From NCBI GenBank assembly GCA_016808115.1, contig JAEQBH010000657.1:744001-808000 (forward strand): a stretch of DNA of 64,000 nt, written 5' to 3'. The notes under the pieces were generated by a model. It was not told the DNA's origin. It did no database searches and saw nothing but the letters and a program-made list of their open reading frames with translations. Of the stretch, positions 44,281-56,254 are shown piece by piece. The first letter of the stretch is position 1, and every line of letters begins with the position of its first letter. Both the position numbers and the translations under genes were made by a program. The stretch comes from Tetrastigma voinierianum. Its lineage: Eukaryota; Streptophyta; Magnoliopsida; Vitales; Vitaceae.

Positions 44281-45180
44281 GCTTTCCTTACCAAGCACCG
44301 TGGCGAACCCGAGAAGAGATGAGAATGAACATGCAAAGGGGCCACTGAAGTGGTAAAGAATTGGAGACACAGGAGTAATCCCCAGTTATAGAGGAGGTAG
44401 AGACTAAGAAAGTCATCCAGCCTGGTCAGAATGGTGATACAGATAGGGAACAACCTCGAGAGAAACAGTTTGTAGGAAACACAACTGAAGCAAGGGACAA
44501 CTCACAACCCATAGCCCCAATTCCGTATCCACAACGTCTAAAGAAGCATAAGTCGATAAGCACCACCAAGTTCATGGAAGTGTTCAAGAAACTACACATC
44601 ATCATCCCGTTTGTCGATGCTCGGAACGTATGCCCGCTATGTAAAATTTATGAAGGACATACTGTCTCAGAAGAGAAGATTGGCGGATTTCGAAACAGTT
44701 AACTTAATTGAGGAATGCAGTGCCATACTTCAGAGGAAGCTGCCGCAAAAGCTAAAAAACCCAGGCAATTTCACTATCCCATGCACCATTGGAAATGCTA
44801 TCTTTGAGAGAGCATTGTGTGATTTAGGTGCCAGCATTAATCTCATGCCCTTGTCCGTTTTTAAATGTTTGGGATTAGGTGAAGCTCGTCCAACTACAAA
44901 TACACTTCACCAAGTGCATGTCCTCAAGCATCCAAGAGGGTGTGATAGAAGATGCCTTAGTAAAGGTTGACAAGTTTATCTTTCCCAAAGATATTTCATC
45001 AGATAGATATGGAAGAAGATAAAGAAATACCGATAATCTTAAGTAGACCGTTTCTTGCAACCGGCGCAGCAATGATTGATGTCTGTGAGGGGAGAACTAA
45101 AATTGAGAGTGCGTGAAGATGAAGTCAAGTTCAACGTGTTTGAAGTCGTGAGACATCCTACTAAAGTGATACATGTTTCA
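44281..45180 (+). pseudogene. Protease region of element D
   Basis: KFMEVFKKLHIIIPF leads to the frame 44611-44970, with YVKFMKDILSQKRRLADFETVNL, ECSAILQRKLPQKLKNPGNF, TIPCTIGNAIFERALCDLGA and SINLMPLSVFKCLGLGEA. CDLGAS carries the retropepsin active-site Asp (about 44820). IEDALVKVDKF and the RPFLATG region follow with shifts. It is the best-kept protease in the window. Confidence 0.85.
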
Positions 45181-46480
45181 CGGCGTAGATAAGAGGGCTA
45201 TGTTGTCTACCTGTAAAGTGGTCTCACTGATCCTTTGGAGGCTAGCCTAGTATAGAATGATTCCGAGAATATGAGCGAAGAGGCAGAGGAATATGTAAAA
45301 TGGATGGATTCTTTCGGACCCAATAGAAGGAAATACTTCGAATCTCTAGGTGAAAGTGCTAAAACGCCAGTACCATCGGTTGAACAACCACCCATGATGG
45401 AACAAAAACCTTTACTCTAGCCATTTGAAGTATGCATATTCGATAAAGCATCCACCTTTACCAAAGGATCGTCTCAAAGATCCTCGGGCCGAATTAGAGG
45501 AGGAGAAGTTATCGTAGGTCCTGTGAGATCATAAAAATGAGCTCTGATGGTCTCTAGCCGATTTGCAAGGATTCGCCTCCACGCATGCATCAGATCTTAA
45601 GATGGTCATAAGCCCCGTTGGAAGCACAGAGGAGGTTGAATCCCAACTATGAAAGAGGTAGTTCAAAGGAGGCATTAAAGTGGTCGGATATCAGGTAATT
45701 TATCCTATTTCTGATAGTGCATGGGTAAGTCCAGTTCAAGTAGTACCTAAAGAAGCGGAGGAACAAATATTATAAAATCGAAAATAACATATTACTGCCT
45801 TCTCGAACTGTTACCGGGTGGAGAATTTGTATTGATTATCGGAAACTAACAAAAGCCAATGAAAGATCATTTCCCATTGGGTCGCTTCGGATCGATGTTG
45901 GATCGATTAGTCAGCCATGAATATTATTGTTGATGGCCGACTACAATCAAATTGTTAGCAATTAACAGGGAAGACGACATTCACATAAACCCTATGGGAC
46001 ATTCGTGATCTCAGCGATGTCCTTTGGGCTGTGCAATGCCCCGGGAACTTTCCAATGATGTATGATGGCCATATTCTCCGACATGGTCGAGAAGACAACA
46101 ATCGAGATCTTCATGGATGATTTTTTCGCATTTGCACCATTTGACAACTGCCTAGAAAATTTAAGATCAAGATTGATAAGATGCGAGGGAGACCAACCTT
46201 GTACTCAATCGGGGAGAAGTGCCATTTTATGGTACAAGAGGGTATTGTACTCTGACATCTGATTTCAGCAAGAGGAACAGGTGAGCCGCAGCAAAGATTG
46301 AAGCACTGAAAATCTACCTCCACCCTCACTCCAGAAAAGGGATAAGAAGTTTTTAGGCCATGTTGATTCTATAAAGTATTCATCAAAGACTTCTTCAGAC
46401 GCAAACCGTTGTCTAATCTCCCAACCAAGGGACCCCATTTGAGTTTAATTCCCAGTGTTTGCGCGCATTTTCTGTATTAA
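45181..46480 (+). pseudogene. Reverse transcriptase of element D
   Basis: The linker (45240-45420) and RT entry (GVIYPISDS..WVSPVQVV) lead to RTVTGWRICIDYRKLTKAN, then TFVISAMSFGLCNAPGTFQ, MMAIFSDMVEKTTIEIFMDDF with the catalytic Asp pair (about 46115), and downstream ..FLGHV-F.RVFIKDFF remnants near 46355-46405. The order and FMDDF fit Athila/Tat RT. Several stops and indels. Confidence 0.85.
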
Positions 46481-46960
46481 AAGATAAATTGGTATCGGCT
46501 CCTATTGTAGTAGTCTAATGGAACCTTCCAATCTGCTCGCACGCTGATCTCTATCGGAGCAAAATACAACAGAAAATTTTCCAAAGAATTCACTGCAAGT
46601 TGCAAATCTGAATTATCAATAACACACATCATTAAAGACCACCGCTGCCGCTGCTTTTGACAAACTAAGCCTTATTTGATTTCTGGTAACAAGGTCGTAG
46701 TTCACACTGATCATCTCCGCCATAAAAATACCATGACTAAAAAGACGCCAAACCCCGATTAATCCGATGGGTTCTTTTGTCGCAAGAATTTGACGAGATT
46801 AAAGATAAGAGGTACAGAGAACCTAGTCATTTGCATCATCTTCAAGGTCGGGAAGCGGGCGAGTGATGAGGTTCAAGTGAATGACGATTTTCCCGACGAA
46901 AGCACCTCAGCTATCAAGACAAGAGGCGCCCATGGTTTTCGGGACACGGATCTCATTTGG
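46481..46960 (+). pseudogene. RNase H of element D (weak)
   Basis: A region of the right length between RT and integrase. It includes 'ttatttgatttctggtaacaaggtcgtagttcacactgatc', which encodes the SGNKVVVHTDH segment of the gypsy RNase H/connection. The rest is poorly readable. Confidence 0.55.
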
Positions 46961-47805
46961 TAGCTAAGGTAGTCCCTCCGGAATTTAACTATCAACAGAA
47001 AAAGAGGTTTTTCGCACACTTGAAACACTACTATTGGGAGGAGCCAATTCTTTACAGACATTGCGCTGACCAAGGATTCTAGACGGTGTGCCCGAAGATG
47101 AAAATGAACAAGATCTTGAACCACCGCCACACTTTACCATGTGGTGGACGCCCGGTGGCCGTGACGATATCCAAGGTGCTTCAATCGGGCTTCTTGGCCT
47201 ACCTTATTGAGATGCTCATCATTTCGTATCCCGCATTAGTAGCCAATGTCGACGAGATGAGGCTTTCTAGAAATGAACCGCCCGTACATCCCCATTCTGG
47301 AAGTAGAACTGTTTGATCTATGGGGGATGGATTTCATGGGACCATTTCCCCCATCTTATAACAACACAGCGCATGCTGGCGGCGTAGATTATGCCGAAGT
47401 GGGTTGAAGCAATTAGGCCCACCTTAGCGATGCAGTAGTGGCTTAATTTCTTAAACCCTGAATTCTCGCGATTGGAGCCACCGACGCGATCACGGATGCG
47501 GTACTCATTTCTATAATAAGATGATTGACAAGGTCTTGTAAAAGTATGGGGTGTGCCATCGGCCACATCCCTTGCATATCACCCACGATCAAATGGAAGC
47601 GGCCGAGAGGTATCGGAAATCGAAATTAAGTCATTCTAGAAAAGCAGTTACTTGATTCCCGAAGGAGGCCCGGTCTAAAAGATTGATGCACTCTGGGCGT
47701 ACCGAACAACATTTAAAACACCCTTGGGTATGTTGCCCTTTAGAATTGTTTATGGCAAAGCATGCCACCTGCAAGTGGAATTGGAGCATCGAGCCTACTG
47801 GGCAA
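46961..47805 (+). pseudogene. Integrase of element D, cut by element B
   Basis: VVPPEFNYQQKKRFFAHLKH, YYWEEPILYRHCADQ, then the HHCC finger region (LNHRHTLPCGG), KVLQSGF, ELFDLWGMDFMGPFPPS with the first catalytic Asp, degraded core segments and ALWAYRT, KTPLGM, FRIVYGKACHL and VELEHRAYWA. Sequence stops exactly at the TG of the B LTR (47806), so the basic C-terminus is displaced beyond the window. Confidence 0.85.
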
Positions 47806-47877
47806 TGATTAGTGCTCAAAAAGTGCTATTTGAGCCCTATTCAAGATAGGTTTTGAGTGCTTTTTGCGCACTAATCA
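47806..47877. repeat. Terminal inverted repeat/hairpin at LTR start
   Basis: TGATTAGTGCTCAAAAAG pairs with CTTTTTGCGCACTAATCA 54 bp downstream, 17 of 18 positions complementary. The same structure is at 51509-51581 and, weakened, at 59624 and 852. Confidence 0.9.
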
Positions 47878-48147
47878 GATGAATTAAGCCAATTGTCATG
47901 TGCATGTCCACTTAGTGTTTTTGATTTGTTTTCGAGATTGTTTTAGATAGTTTTGCAGGTTTTTGAGAACTTCAATCAGCAAGCTTGGCCTCTTATTGTT
48001 GTTGATTCTTTGAGAATCCTCGATGATTTCGCCAGTAGAAGTGATGAAATGTCAAGATTGATGAAGAATTAAAGGCAAAGTGATGAATAAGAAGTGCGAG
48101 AGGAGGAGATGCGTGTACCAAAACCGAGGAAGCGGGAGTAATCAGGG

Positions 48148-48342
48148 AATTTCGCTATGATTACGAAAATTTATTTGGGATTACGAAAATTCATAATCAT
48201 AAGCGCAAATTTCGCAATCCTAGCGAAATTAATTTTCGCTAGCTAAGCGAAATTCCCTTTGTGCTAGCGAAATTTCCCATTTAGCTATCTCTACTGAGAA
48301 TTTCGCTAGAGGTACAGCAAAATTTCGGCTAGCATAGCGAAT
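48148..48342 (+). repeat. TTTCGCTA/TAGCGAAA array in B LTR
   Basis: Repeated words as at 1160-1432, with variants such as GATTACGAAAATT. About 150 bp upstream of the TATA box. Confidence 0.9.
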
Positions 48343-48493
48343 TTACTAGCTATAAATTTTACCTCATGAAATCTCAGCCCCTGTGTTTTTGGTATTTTTG
48401 GTTCTAAACGACCACGTTTTGATGTATTACCATTTTGACCCTTATGTAATTTCATATTTTAGGTAGTTTTGTATTTTTCACGCCCGGGTTTGA

Positions 48494-48501
48494 CTATATA
48501 A
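48494..48501 (+). promoter_or_regulatory. TATA box of B LTR
   Basis: GACTATATAAACC, conserved at 52221 and 60366 in the A and A/C LTRs, about 100-150 bp downstream of the word array. Confidence 0.75.
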
Positions 48502-48620
48502 ACCTTAAACTTTGTAACCTAAGTAACTTTGATTTTCATCTGATTTCACGCTTTCTGTTTTAGGGTTTATTTGCTCTCTTCTCTCTCCTCTTTCTTTCAT
48601 TTTCTCATTGCCAAACACCC

Positions 48621-48679
48621 CCTTGAGGATGACAACTCAAGGGATGCTAACTAAGCCTCATAATATGAAGGAGGGTTGC
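48621..48679 (+). other. Leader hairpin and MTT micro-ORF, element B
   Basis: CCTTGAG GATGACAA CTCAAGG is a perfect 7-bp stem. ATG at 48629 opens an M-T-T-Q-G-M frame. Confidence 0.55.
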
Positions 48680-49349
48680 TGAACTGGTTTTGGGGCTCTT
48701 TGCGGGTTGTCCTCATGCTTTGGATATTCACAATTACTGCATTTATGGTTCTGACTTTCGAACTAGGGTTTAATGCCATTTAATGTCTTTCCTTTGGTCA
48801 ATACTTGCCATGCTTTAGGGTTCAATGCATTCTTAATGGTAGATGCACTGATATTCTTTAGATGTCATTTACGAGCCATGGGAATGAGGTTAAAGGCTAG
48901 GGTATCAAACTGAATGGGACTTTGAATGCTTAGTACTTGGGTTATTTCGAATAGGAGTGGTTTTTAGGGTTAGGTTTTATAGCTAACAAGATCTGGTTTA
49001 GCTCGACTATATGTCATTTTGCCTAATGCGAGGAAATAACCGAGGACCTTTCGTAATACCCCCATGTTGTCAAGTAGTGACCCGAGCCTTCAAGGTTACC
49101 ATTTCCGCACTTTCGGTGAGGCACTACGGTTGACCGGTGAGCAAGCGGCCTCCCTGTTTTAACGAATCCACAATCCAAACAAAAGCCTCACCATTTTCCA
49201 ATCACTGATGCAAATCATTCGTGGGATGAAAACCCATCCCCGTGTTCGACCCTAGACCGCTATACTATAGTAGCTTAACTACAGCAGTAGGAGGAACATA
49301 GGAATATAAATTTTGTTGATTCCACTCCTTTTGCCGTGGCACGATCAAA

Positions 49350-49367
49350 TGGCGCGTTATAGGATGG
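49350..49367 (+). promoter_or_regulatory. Primer-binding site of element B (degenerate)
   Basis: TGGCGCGTTATAGGATGG, two bases after the LTR, aligns to TGGCGCCGTTGCCGGGGATGG of element C. Confidence 0.7.
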
Positions 49368-49569
49368 TGCGAACTTCACATTATGATGAGTTGATGTGTA
49401 CTTGTAATCCACATTACAAGTGTTGGTGACCTTCCGATCCTTTTTGAATCAAGTGTCACGAAGCGCAAGTTTCACTTAGCCGATTCTTCTGTATTTATTT
49501 TTATTTCTTTGGTCAGTTTTTGTTTTAACAACACTTGACCTTTTAGTGAAGTTGTTTGTGCTCTTTCTT

Positions 49570-50560
49570 TGTGTCTCGTTTATTATATGGTGTTTATGCG
49601 CCAGGACGAGAGAGGGATATCAGGTATATTGCAAAGAATCAGTGCATCAATTGAACAAGGCTGTGAAATTAGTGTGCCTGACCCGAATGGATCCTCTGCA
49701 CGAGCGACAAAGTCGACAAGCGCCTATGAATCGACAGCATCTGGTCGATGGGGAACACATACGACCTTCTAGAGTGAGTGCTCCTTCACGCATCATACCT
49801 CCGGTGAGGATGTGCCAGTGAGACCTACCTAGTGCCCTGCTTCCCACATTTCATGGTATGGAGAATGAGAAAATCCGTATTCACACATACGGGATTTTGA
49901 GAAGTATGCATAACTTTTGGAAGGCATAACCGGTATGGATTGCTTTCTGGCCCGAAAGCATTTCCCGCGACACTGAGACAAAGCCAAAATATGGCTCAAT
50001 TCCACTTTGGTAGAAACGATTAGAATTGGGCGATCTTAAAGTTGAATTTTTTGAAGAAATTCCCGATTGCCACAAGACCAGCAGTTTGAAGAGGCAGTCT
50101 ACTGCTCGACCTTTGTATTGAAGTTTATCGGTGTTGGGAAAGATTCATTGAGACCATGCATGCCCACACCATGGTTTTGATACATGGATGCTAGTGAACC
50201 ATTTGTATGATGGTATGTCTCGGCCGTAGACGACTATTGGAGACAGTAGGTAACACGGCGAAAACCCGAATGAGGCCATGGACTTTTTTTTTGAACTATG
50301 TGGCTAGAAACCTCGAAGAGCATGGGATGAGCCAGAGATCGAGGGAAGTAGAAAGATCAAAGCCTTCGAACCACTGAGGGGGCATTTATGCACTTTCGAG
50401 AGACATGAGATGAAGAAGCAAAATTGACCACTTTGACTCGAAGGTTGGAGAGGCTGGAAATGAGAAACCCGGCCGCGAAGTCTGGCGATAAATGAGTTAC
50501 ACGCATCTCATCCCGGCTTGTTTTTGATTATCGGACAAATAGTCATCATAAGAACCTTGT
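49570..50560 (+). pseudogene. Gag of element B
   Basis: Collinear with the gags of A (53340-54340) and C (61480-62420). Readable parts are the ISGILQRISASIEQGCEI leader, SAPSRIIPP, ENEKIRIHTYGILR (frameshifted SHIRDFE), FYRCWERF-like residues and SRGWDEPE-like residues near 50310-50340. Heavily frameshifted. Confidence 0.75.
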
Positions 50561-51508
50561 CAAAAGCATGCCCATGTCCTAAAATCAAAATAAAACCACC
50601 AGATGCTCCATGTAGCCTTTTATAACCACCCCAGTGGAGAATCATCCAAACACATCATGGAAGCCAAAACCCCACCTTGCATGTCCCTCAGGGAACCGCA
50701 GTGACGGTTGGCTCCACTTCAACTTCTTGTGACCTACTCGATATCTTCTCGGTTGAGCAAGCGATCCACGAATTTAAGTAAAGTGGTAGGCACATTTGTA
50801 GAAGAGCAAAGGTACTGAATGTCGGACTAACCAAAAATTGAAGCGGTTGAGAGCTCGCTCAAGCGGGAAATTAGACGATATGCTCACGAGATTTCAGGTT
50901 GTCGACCGTATTTGCGGGGGTTCGAGAAAAAGGAGGTTCCTCCGATCCATTAGCAATGAGAAAGAGTGCATGAAATAGACTCAACCAATGATCGAATGCA
51001 AGAATTGATGAAGTAAAGGCAGTAGGTGACTTTAGAGGTGGTAAGAACCGGGGCCCGGCGAGTCCTGACTCTAGCGAATCGAGTTCCATGGTAGGCGACC
51101 CGCCCTTGAGATCGGTCGGTAAATAGAAGAGGTGAAGAACAATGTACCCCCTCCATTTCCACAGGCTCTCCGAAAAAAGAAAAAATCCGTTAACCAAACA
51201 GAAATTCTAGAGGTTTTGCGGCAAGTAAAAGTTAACATTCCTCTCCTTGACATGATAAAACAAGTCCCCACCTATGCGAAATTTTTGAAGGATTTATGCC
51301 GCAGTATTAAAGAGGTTCTTTGTAAACAAGAAGGCCTTTCGACCCGAGAGCAAGTGAGTGATATCATTGAGTGCAAGACTCCTGATGAAATATAAAGACC
51401 GGGATGTCTGATCTCGGTTAATATTGGAAATCAGTGTGGGCTTTAGACTTGGGAGCTAGTGTGAACATGTTTCCGTATTCCATGTACAAGCAACTTGGTT
51501 TGGGCGAA
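50561..51508 (+). pseudogene. Gag-protease junction and protease of element B, cut by element A
   Basis: Frame 51132-51395 reads PPPFPQALRKKKKSVNQ, ILEVLRQVKVNIPLLDMIKQ and PTYAKFLKDLCRSIKE. At 51446 a shifted frame gives LDLGASVNMFPYSMYKQLGLGE with the active-site Asp. The element A LTR begins immediately after LGLGE, so the rest of B lies beyond A or is lost. Confidence 0.85.
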
Positions 51509-51829
51509 TGATTAGTACCCAAAAAGTGCTATTTTGAACCCTATTCAAGATAGGTTTTGAGTGCTTTTTGCGCACTAATCATATCAATTGAGCCAATTGA
51601 CGTGAGTAGGTCCACTTAGTACCCGCGATGCCATTTGAGTTTGTTTTAGGTAATTTTGCGAGTCTTTGCGTACCCCTCGGCCATTTGGTTCAGGCTGATG
51701 TTAAGATCTACGTGCGAATCTCTTGAAGATTCACGTACATCAACCATAAAAAATGAAGGAATAAAGTGGATTTTGAAGGAAGGAGGATGCGTGGGAAGCT
51801 GATGTGAGTGGCAAGCAGAATTTTGGCTA

Positions 51830-52103
51830 TGATTGCTAAAATTTCGTAGGATTCTGAAATTTTTGCAATCATAGCCGCTATCCTAGCCAGTGAATTTTAA
51901 AGTCTAGCGAGAATTTCGCTACAATGCGAATTTCTTGTGCCTAAGCGAAAATTCCCAATTTCGCTATCTCACACAAATTTCGCTAGCTAGCGAAATTCAC
52001 TGTTGATAGTGAAATTTCTTGATTTCGCTATCTCTGTAGAATTTCGCTAGGCTAGCAAAAATTTCGCTATGCTAGCGAAATTCCCACACATAAGCGAAAT
52101 TCT
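51830..52103 (+). repeat. TTTCGCTA/TAGCGAAA array in A 5' LTR
   Basis: Includes near-perfect double palindromes such as AATTTCGCTAGCTAGCGAAATT. It ends about 118 bp before the TATA box. Confidence 0.92.
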
Positions 52104-52220
52104 TTTTGTGATTGTGAGTATTCTTGATCTGGCTTGACCCGTTATGATGTATTACCATTTTGACAATTGTGTAATTTCATGGCTTTAGGTATTTTAGTAT
52201 TTTCACACTTTGGGTGGTAC

Positions 52221-52228
52221 TATATAAA
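52221..52228 (+). promoter_or_regulatory. TATA box of A 5' LTR
   Basis: ACTATATAAACCCCCAC, identical in the downstream LTR at 60366-60373. Confidence 0.8.
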
Positions 52229-52354
52229 CCCCCACAAACTTGTAACCCTAAGCAACTTTCATTTTATAACAGTTTCCCGCAGCTTTCATTTTAGGGTTTC
52301 ATTTGCTCTCTTATCTCTCCTCTTTCTTTCATTTTCTAGGCTGCCAAACACACC

Positions 52355-52383
52355 CCTTAAGGATGACAACTCAAGGGATGTAA
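52355..52383 (+). other. Leader hairpin and MTT micro-ORF, element A
   Basis: CCTTAAG GATGACAA CTCAAGG. ATG at 52363 opens the 6-codon frame M-T-T-Q-G-M before a stop. Confidence 0.5.
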
Positions 52384-53094
52384 GCTAAGCCTTAGCTTTT
52401 GAAGAGGAGGGTGGCTAGCTTGGTTTGGGGTTGTTGCGAGTTGTCCTCATCACTTTAAATAATCTAGTCTTGCATTTATGGTTTATACCTTCAAACTAGG
52501 GTTTAATGCCATTGAATGTTGTTCCTTTGGTCAATACTTGCCATGCTTTAGGGTTCAGTGCATGCTTAATGCTAGATGCACTGATATCCTTTAGATGTCA
52601 TTTACGAGCCACGGAAATGAGGTTAAATGCTAGGGTTTTAAAACTGAATGGGACTTTGAATGCTTAGTGGTTTGACTCAAATGGGAATTAGTTACAGGTT
52701 GGTTTTATAGTTAAACAAAGATCCGGTTTTGGCTTTGACTATAGGTCATTTGCCCTAATCGCGAGAAATAACCGAGGACACCTTAATACCCCCATGTTAT
52801 CGAGCTAGTGACCCAAGCCTTCAAAGTTACCATTTCACACTTCACTTTAAACCATTACAGTTATTCAGTGAACATACAACCCCCACTGTTTTTAACAAAA
52901 ATCCGAAAATCCAAACAAAAGCCTCACCATTTTCCAAACACTGATGCAAATCATTCATAGGATGAAAACCCATCCCGAGTGTTCGATACTGAAGCCCATT
53001 TATGCTGCGATAGCTTGACTCTGGGCGGTAGGAGAATCTAAGGATACAAATATTGTTGATTCCGAATCACTCACCCAGGTGGCATGAATCAAAA

Positions 53095-53112
53095 TGGCGC
53101 CGTTCTTGGATG
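53095..53112 (+). promoter_or_regulatory. Primer-binding site of element A
   Basis: TGGCGCCGTTCTTGGATGG three bases after the LTR; tRNA-Asp type with a short damaged patch. Confidence 0.8.
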
Positions 53113-53339
53113 GTGCCAAACTACCATTATGATGAGTTAGTGTGCTTGTAATCCACATTACGAGTGTAAGGTGACCTTCCAGTCCTTTTGAATCAAGTTT
53201 CTACTTTATAGCGCAGGTTTTCCTTTGTAGCGATTCTTTGCCTTTGTTTTGTTTTTCTTACATTCCAGTTTTTGTTTTAACTAACCTTGACCTTTTGAGC
53301 AGGATTTGCTTGTGTTCTTTCTTGTGTCTCATTTTTGTG

Positions 53340-54340
53340 TAGCAGGTGTTTATGCGACCTTTGGGACGGAGGGATATCGGGTAGGTGCAAGAGTCGATTG
53401 CACCAATTGAACAAGGCTGTGATATCGGTGTGCCGCCTGATGACCAAATGGATCCTCTCACGAGGGCGGCCAAAGTCAACAAGCACCCCCTATGAGATCC
53501 AATGATCTGGTGTTCGATGAGAACACATACACCCTCCTAGAGTGAGTGCTCCTTCTTGCATCATACCTTCAGCTGAGGATGTAGCAGTGAGACCTTACCT
53601 AGTGCCCCAGCTTCCCACATTTCATGGTATGGAGAATGAAAATCCGTATTCACACATACGGGATTTTGAGGAAGTATGCATAACTTTTAAGGAAGCCATA
53701 ACCGACATGGATTTGCTCAAACTGAAAGCATTTCAGCGACACTCGGAGACCAAAGCCAAAATATGAAACCGATTCATGGGCGAGCGATTAGAAATTGGTA
53801 GATCTTGAGGCGGAATTTTGAAGAATTCTTCAATGCCACAAAAAGACCAACGGTTTGAAGAGACAGATCTACACTACTCAGCCTTTGTATTGAAAAATTT
53901 TTATCGGTGTTGGGAAAGATTCATGGATACCATCGGTTCTTGTCCACATCATGGAGTTCGCACTGGATGTTAGTGAATCATTTCTATAATGGTATGTCCC
54001 CGCCATGGAAGCGGTACATGAAACCATGTGTGGAGGTGATTTTTAAGTAAATCAGATGAAGCGCCTATGGATTTCTAGCAGGTTATGGCTGAAACTTCCA
54101 AGGGTTGGGATGGGCCAAACCCAGGGAGGTGGAAGCGGGGCCCTCGTACGCAAAGGGAGGAATTTTTACACTTCCCGGAGGACATGGAAATGAAACCAAA
54201 AATCTCAGCCCTGGCTAAGGAAGTGGAGGGCTAGAAGGAAAGAGGCTCCATGAGTGCGGTGGCGAAAATCTTTGCCACGGGCGACCGTTCATCGGTTGTC
54301 AACCCGCGGTTAGCTAGGAGAGCATCGTCAGAGTGCCTTC
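53340..54340 (+). pseudogene. Gag of element A
   Basis: Frame 53542-53766 reads APSCIIPSAEDVAVRPYLVP, LPTFHGMENENPYSHIRDFE and VCITFKEAITDMDLLKLKAF. The capsid continues in shifted frames: HHMEFALDVSESF (HHGF..LVNHF-like), FYNGMSPAMEAV, MWR.FLSK and SRVGMGQTQG. It corresponds to the retrotransposon gag family of Athila/Tat elements. Confidence 0.85.
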
Positions 54341-55870
54341 GGTGAAGGATTTGATGTCGAGGAATATGCAAATCTTGTAGGTCAATACAAACTACAACCC
54401 AATCCCCATATGAGTAATACCTACAGATTTAGTGGAAAAATCACCCTAACCTCTCCTGGAAACCTAATCCCTCTGCCTATGTGCCTTTGGTACTTAAGCA
54501 ACCGGTTGGTTCCTCATCTCAACCACCGGCCGTCATCTCATCCCGCTTCACCAGTTAGACAAGCTATATCTTGAATTTAGGCAAGGTGGTGGGCAATTTT
54601 GTGGAAGAACAAGGGATCCAATGCACAATTGGCACAAAAAGGATTGACAACGTAAGTACAGATAAAAGTAGATGGAAGCTGACAATCTTAATAAAATAGA
54701 CAACCTGCGGTATTCAATCACAAGATCAACAATGATGCGGAGTACGGGGAGAGAGAAAAGGTTCCTTCCCAAACATTGCCAAATCAGAAAGGAGTCTGTG
54801 AGGTAGGTTCATCCGGCAATTCGGGATGGATGAAGTGAAGGCCCATAATCACTGCGAGGAGTGGAAGAGAAATAAACGACCGGTGCCCATAGGCGCTGAA
54901 GAAACATGCGAGGGAAAGGAAAATTTGAACCTAAAAGGGTGATCATCAGTGAGGACTCGATGAAGCACTGCATGCCACCTCCATTTCCCCAAGCATTAAG
55001 AAGTAAGAAGAAGGCATCCCAGCAGGCAGGCATCTTGGAAGTCCTAAGGCAGGTGAAGGTTAACATACCCCTTTTGGACATCATCAAAACGAGTCCTGCC
55101 TATCTGAGATTTTGAAGGATCTGTACAATCAAAGGGATTGGGCATTGAGAAGAAAGCCTTTCCTAGCCCAGGCAAGTCGGTGCCATAATCAAAGCGAAGA
55201 CCCGAGTCAAATACAGGATCTAGGATCCCCCACAATTCGATCGACATTGGAGAGATTGCATAGATAAAGCCTTGCTTTCGATTTGGAAATTTAGTGTAAA
55301 CCTGCTGCCATACTCAGTGTACAAGCAGTTAGGTTTAGGGGAGCTCAAACCTACCAACATCACGTTGTCATTGGCTAATAGATCAATGAAGATTCCTAAG
55401 GGAATAGTTGAGGATGTGTTGGTAAAGGTAGACAAATTCTACTACCCAGTAGACTTTGTAGTGCTTGACACGAGCCCAGTGCAAGTGGGCCCCGTCATGT
55501 GCGATTATCCTAGGAAGACCATTTTTGGCCCGCGCGATGCAATTATCAATTCTTGAAATGGAGTCATGCAACTCACTTTTGGCAACATGACGTGGAGCTC
55601 AACATTTTTCACTTGGGCCCGCAAGCCTGAGCCCGATTAGTGATGAGGAAGGAAGAAATGAAATCACGCTCGGTTAGTGCGCCAATGCGAGAGAAGCCAA
55701 AGACCCATAAATTGCAAGAATTGGCTAACCAAGATGAAACAGTTGTCTGGGAGTTGCCATCAGTCATCCCTACAGAGCAATTGCTCAGCCCAAAATCACC
55801 CAGTGAGAAGAAGATCAACAATGAGGAATCAAACATCAAGGGTACCCTTGTACTTGAGCCAACGTGAGGT
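54341..55870 (+). pseudogene. Gag end and protease of element A; active site damaged
   Basis: PPPFPQALRSKKKASQQ, ILEVLRQVKVNIPLLDIIK and SPAYLRF (54968-55115) precede the protease. At about 55262-55310 the expected DLGASVN is replaced by a sequence reading SIWKFSVN/DLEI-stop, so the catalytic D-x-G is lost. LLPYSVYKQLGLGELKPTN, RSMKIPKGIVEDVLVKVDKF and YYPVDFVVLDT are otherwise clean. The tail at 55640-55867 is low-complexity, acidic and proline-rich, and leads into noncoding DNA, not RT. Confidence 0.85.
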
Positions 55871-56240
55871 TAAGGAGCTCCTCCTCCTTGACCCCCCATG
55901 AATGGAGTTGGTAAAATTGAGCTGATTTGGTGTCAAATGAAACCAAATTGCAGCTCAAACTTTTTGTTTAAAAATTGATTAATTTCGGTAGTTTCTATTT
56001 TTAGTAACTTTCCCTTTTTAGTAATTTCCCGTTTTAGCAGCTTTCCTATTTAGGTAACCTCAAATTAATTTTATTTTATTTATTTTATTATTTTTGTTAA
56101 AAATATTAATTAATAATGATTATTTTTGTTCTATCTGCTAAATCAAATTTTGTTTCCTTCACGAGGTTGGAAGCTGATTTATTTATTATAGCGAAATGTG
56201 CCCGATGATCCTTCGCTACCCTTGAGGGCTTATTTAAAGA
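55871..56240 (+). other. AT-rich linker where pol is missing
   Basis: Phrases 'tagtaactttcccttttt', 'agtaatttcccgttttagcag' and 'ctttcctatttaggtaac' suggest degenerate short repeats, as found after integrase in Athila-type elements. This implies that everything between protease and this post-integrase linker was deleted. The linker ends at TATTTAAA (56231-56238). Confidence 0.55.
56231..56238 (+). promoter_or_regulatory. Candidate internal TATA box
   Basis: GGCTTATTTAAAGAGGGAGG is followed by a pyrimidine-rich, leader-like stretch ('cctcctctcccctccctc'). It could drive a subgenomic transcript of the extra ORF. Motif and position only. Confidence 0.35.
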
Positions 56241-56254
56241 GGGAGGGGAGGGAT

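Larger units (their letters stand above)
47806..49347 (+). mobile_element. 5' LTR of element B
   Basis: Begins TGATTAGTGCTCAAAAAG and ends CACGATCA; 1.54 kb. The first 72 bp form an inverted repeat (47806-47877). It has the TTTCGCTA array (48148-48342), TATA box TATATAAA (48494-48501), a CT-rich leader, the leader hairpin (48621-48642) and a U5 like elements A and C. It interrupts element D integrase; GGCAA precedes it. Confidence 0.9.
51509..53091 (+). mobile_element. 5' LTR of element A
   Basis: TGATTAGTACCCAAAAAG ... GCATGAATCA, 1.58 kb. It has a start hairpin 51509-51581, word array 51830-52103, TATA 52221-52228, leader hairpin 52355-52376 and conserved U5. It matches 59624-61230 throughout, with scattered differences. 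Confidence 0.92.
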
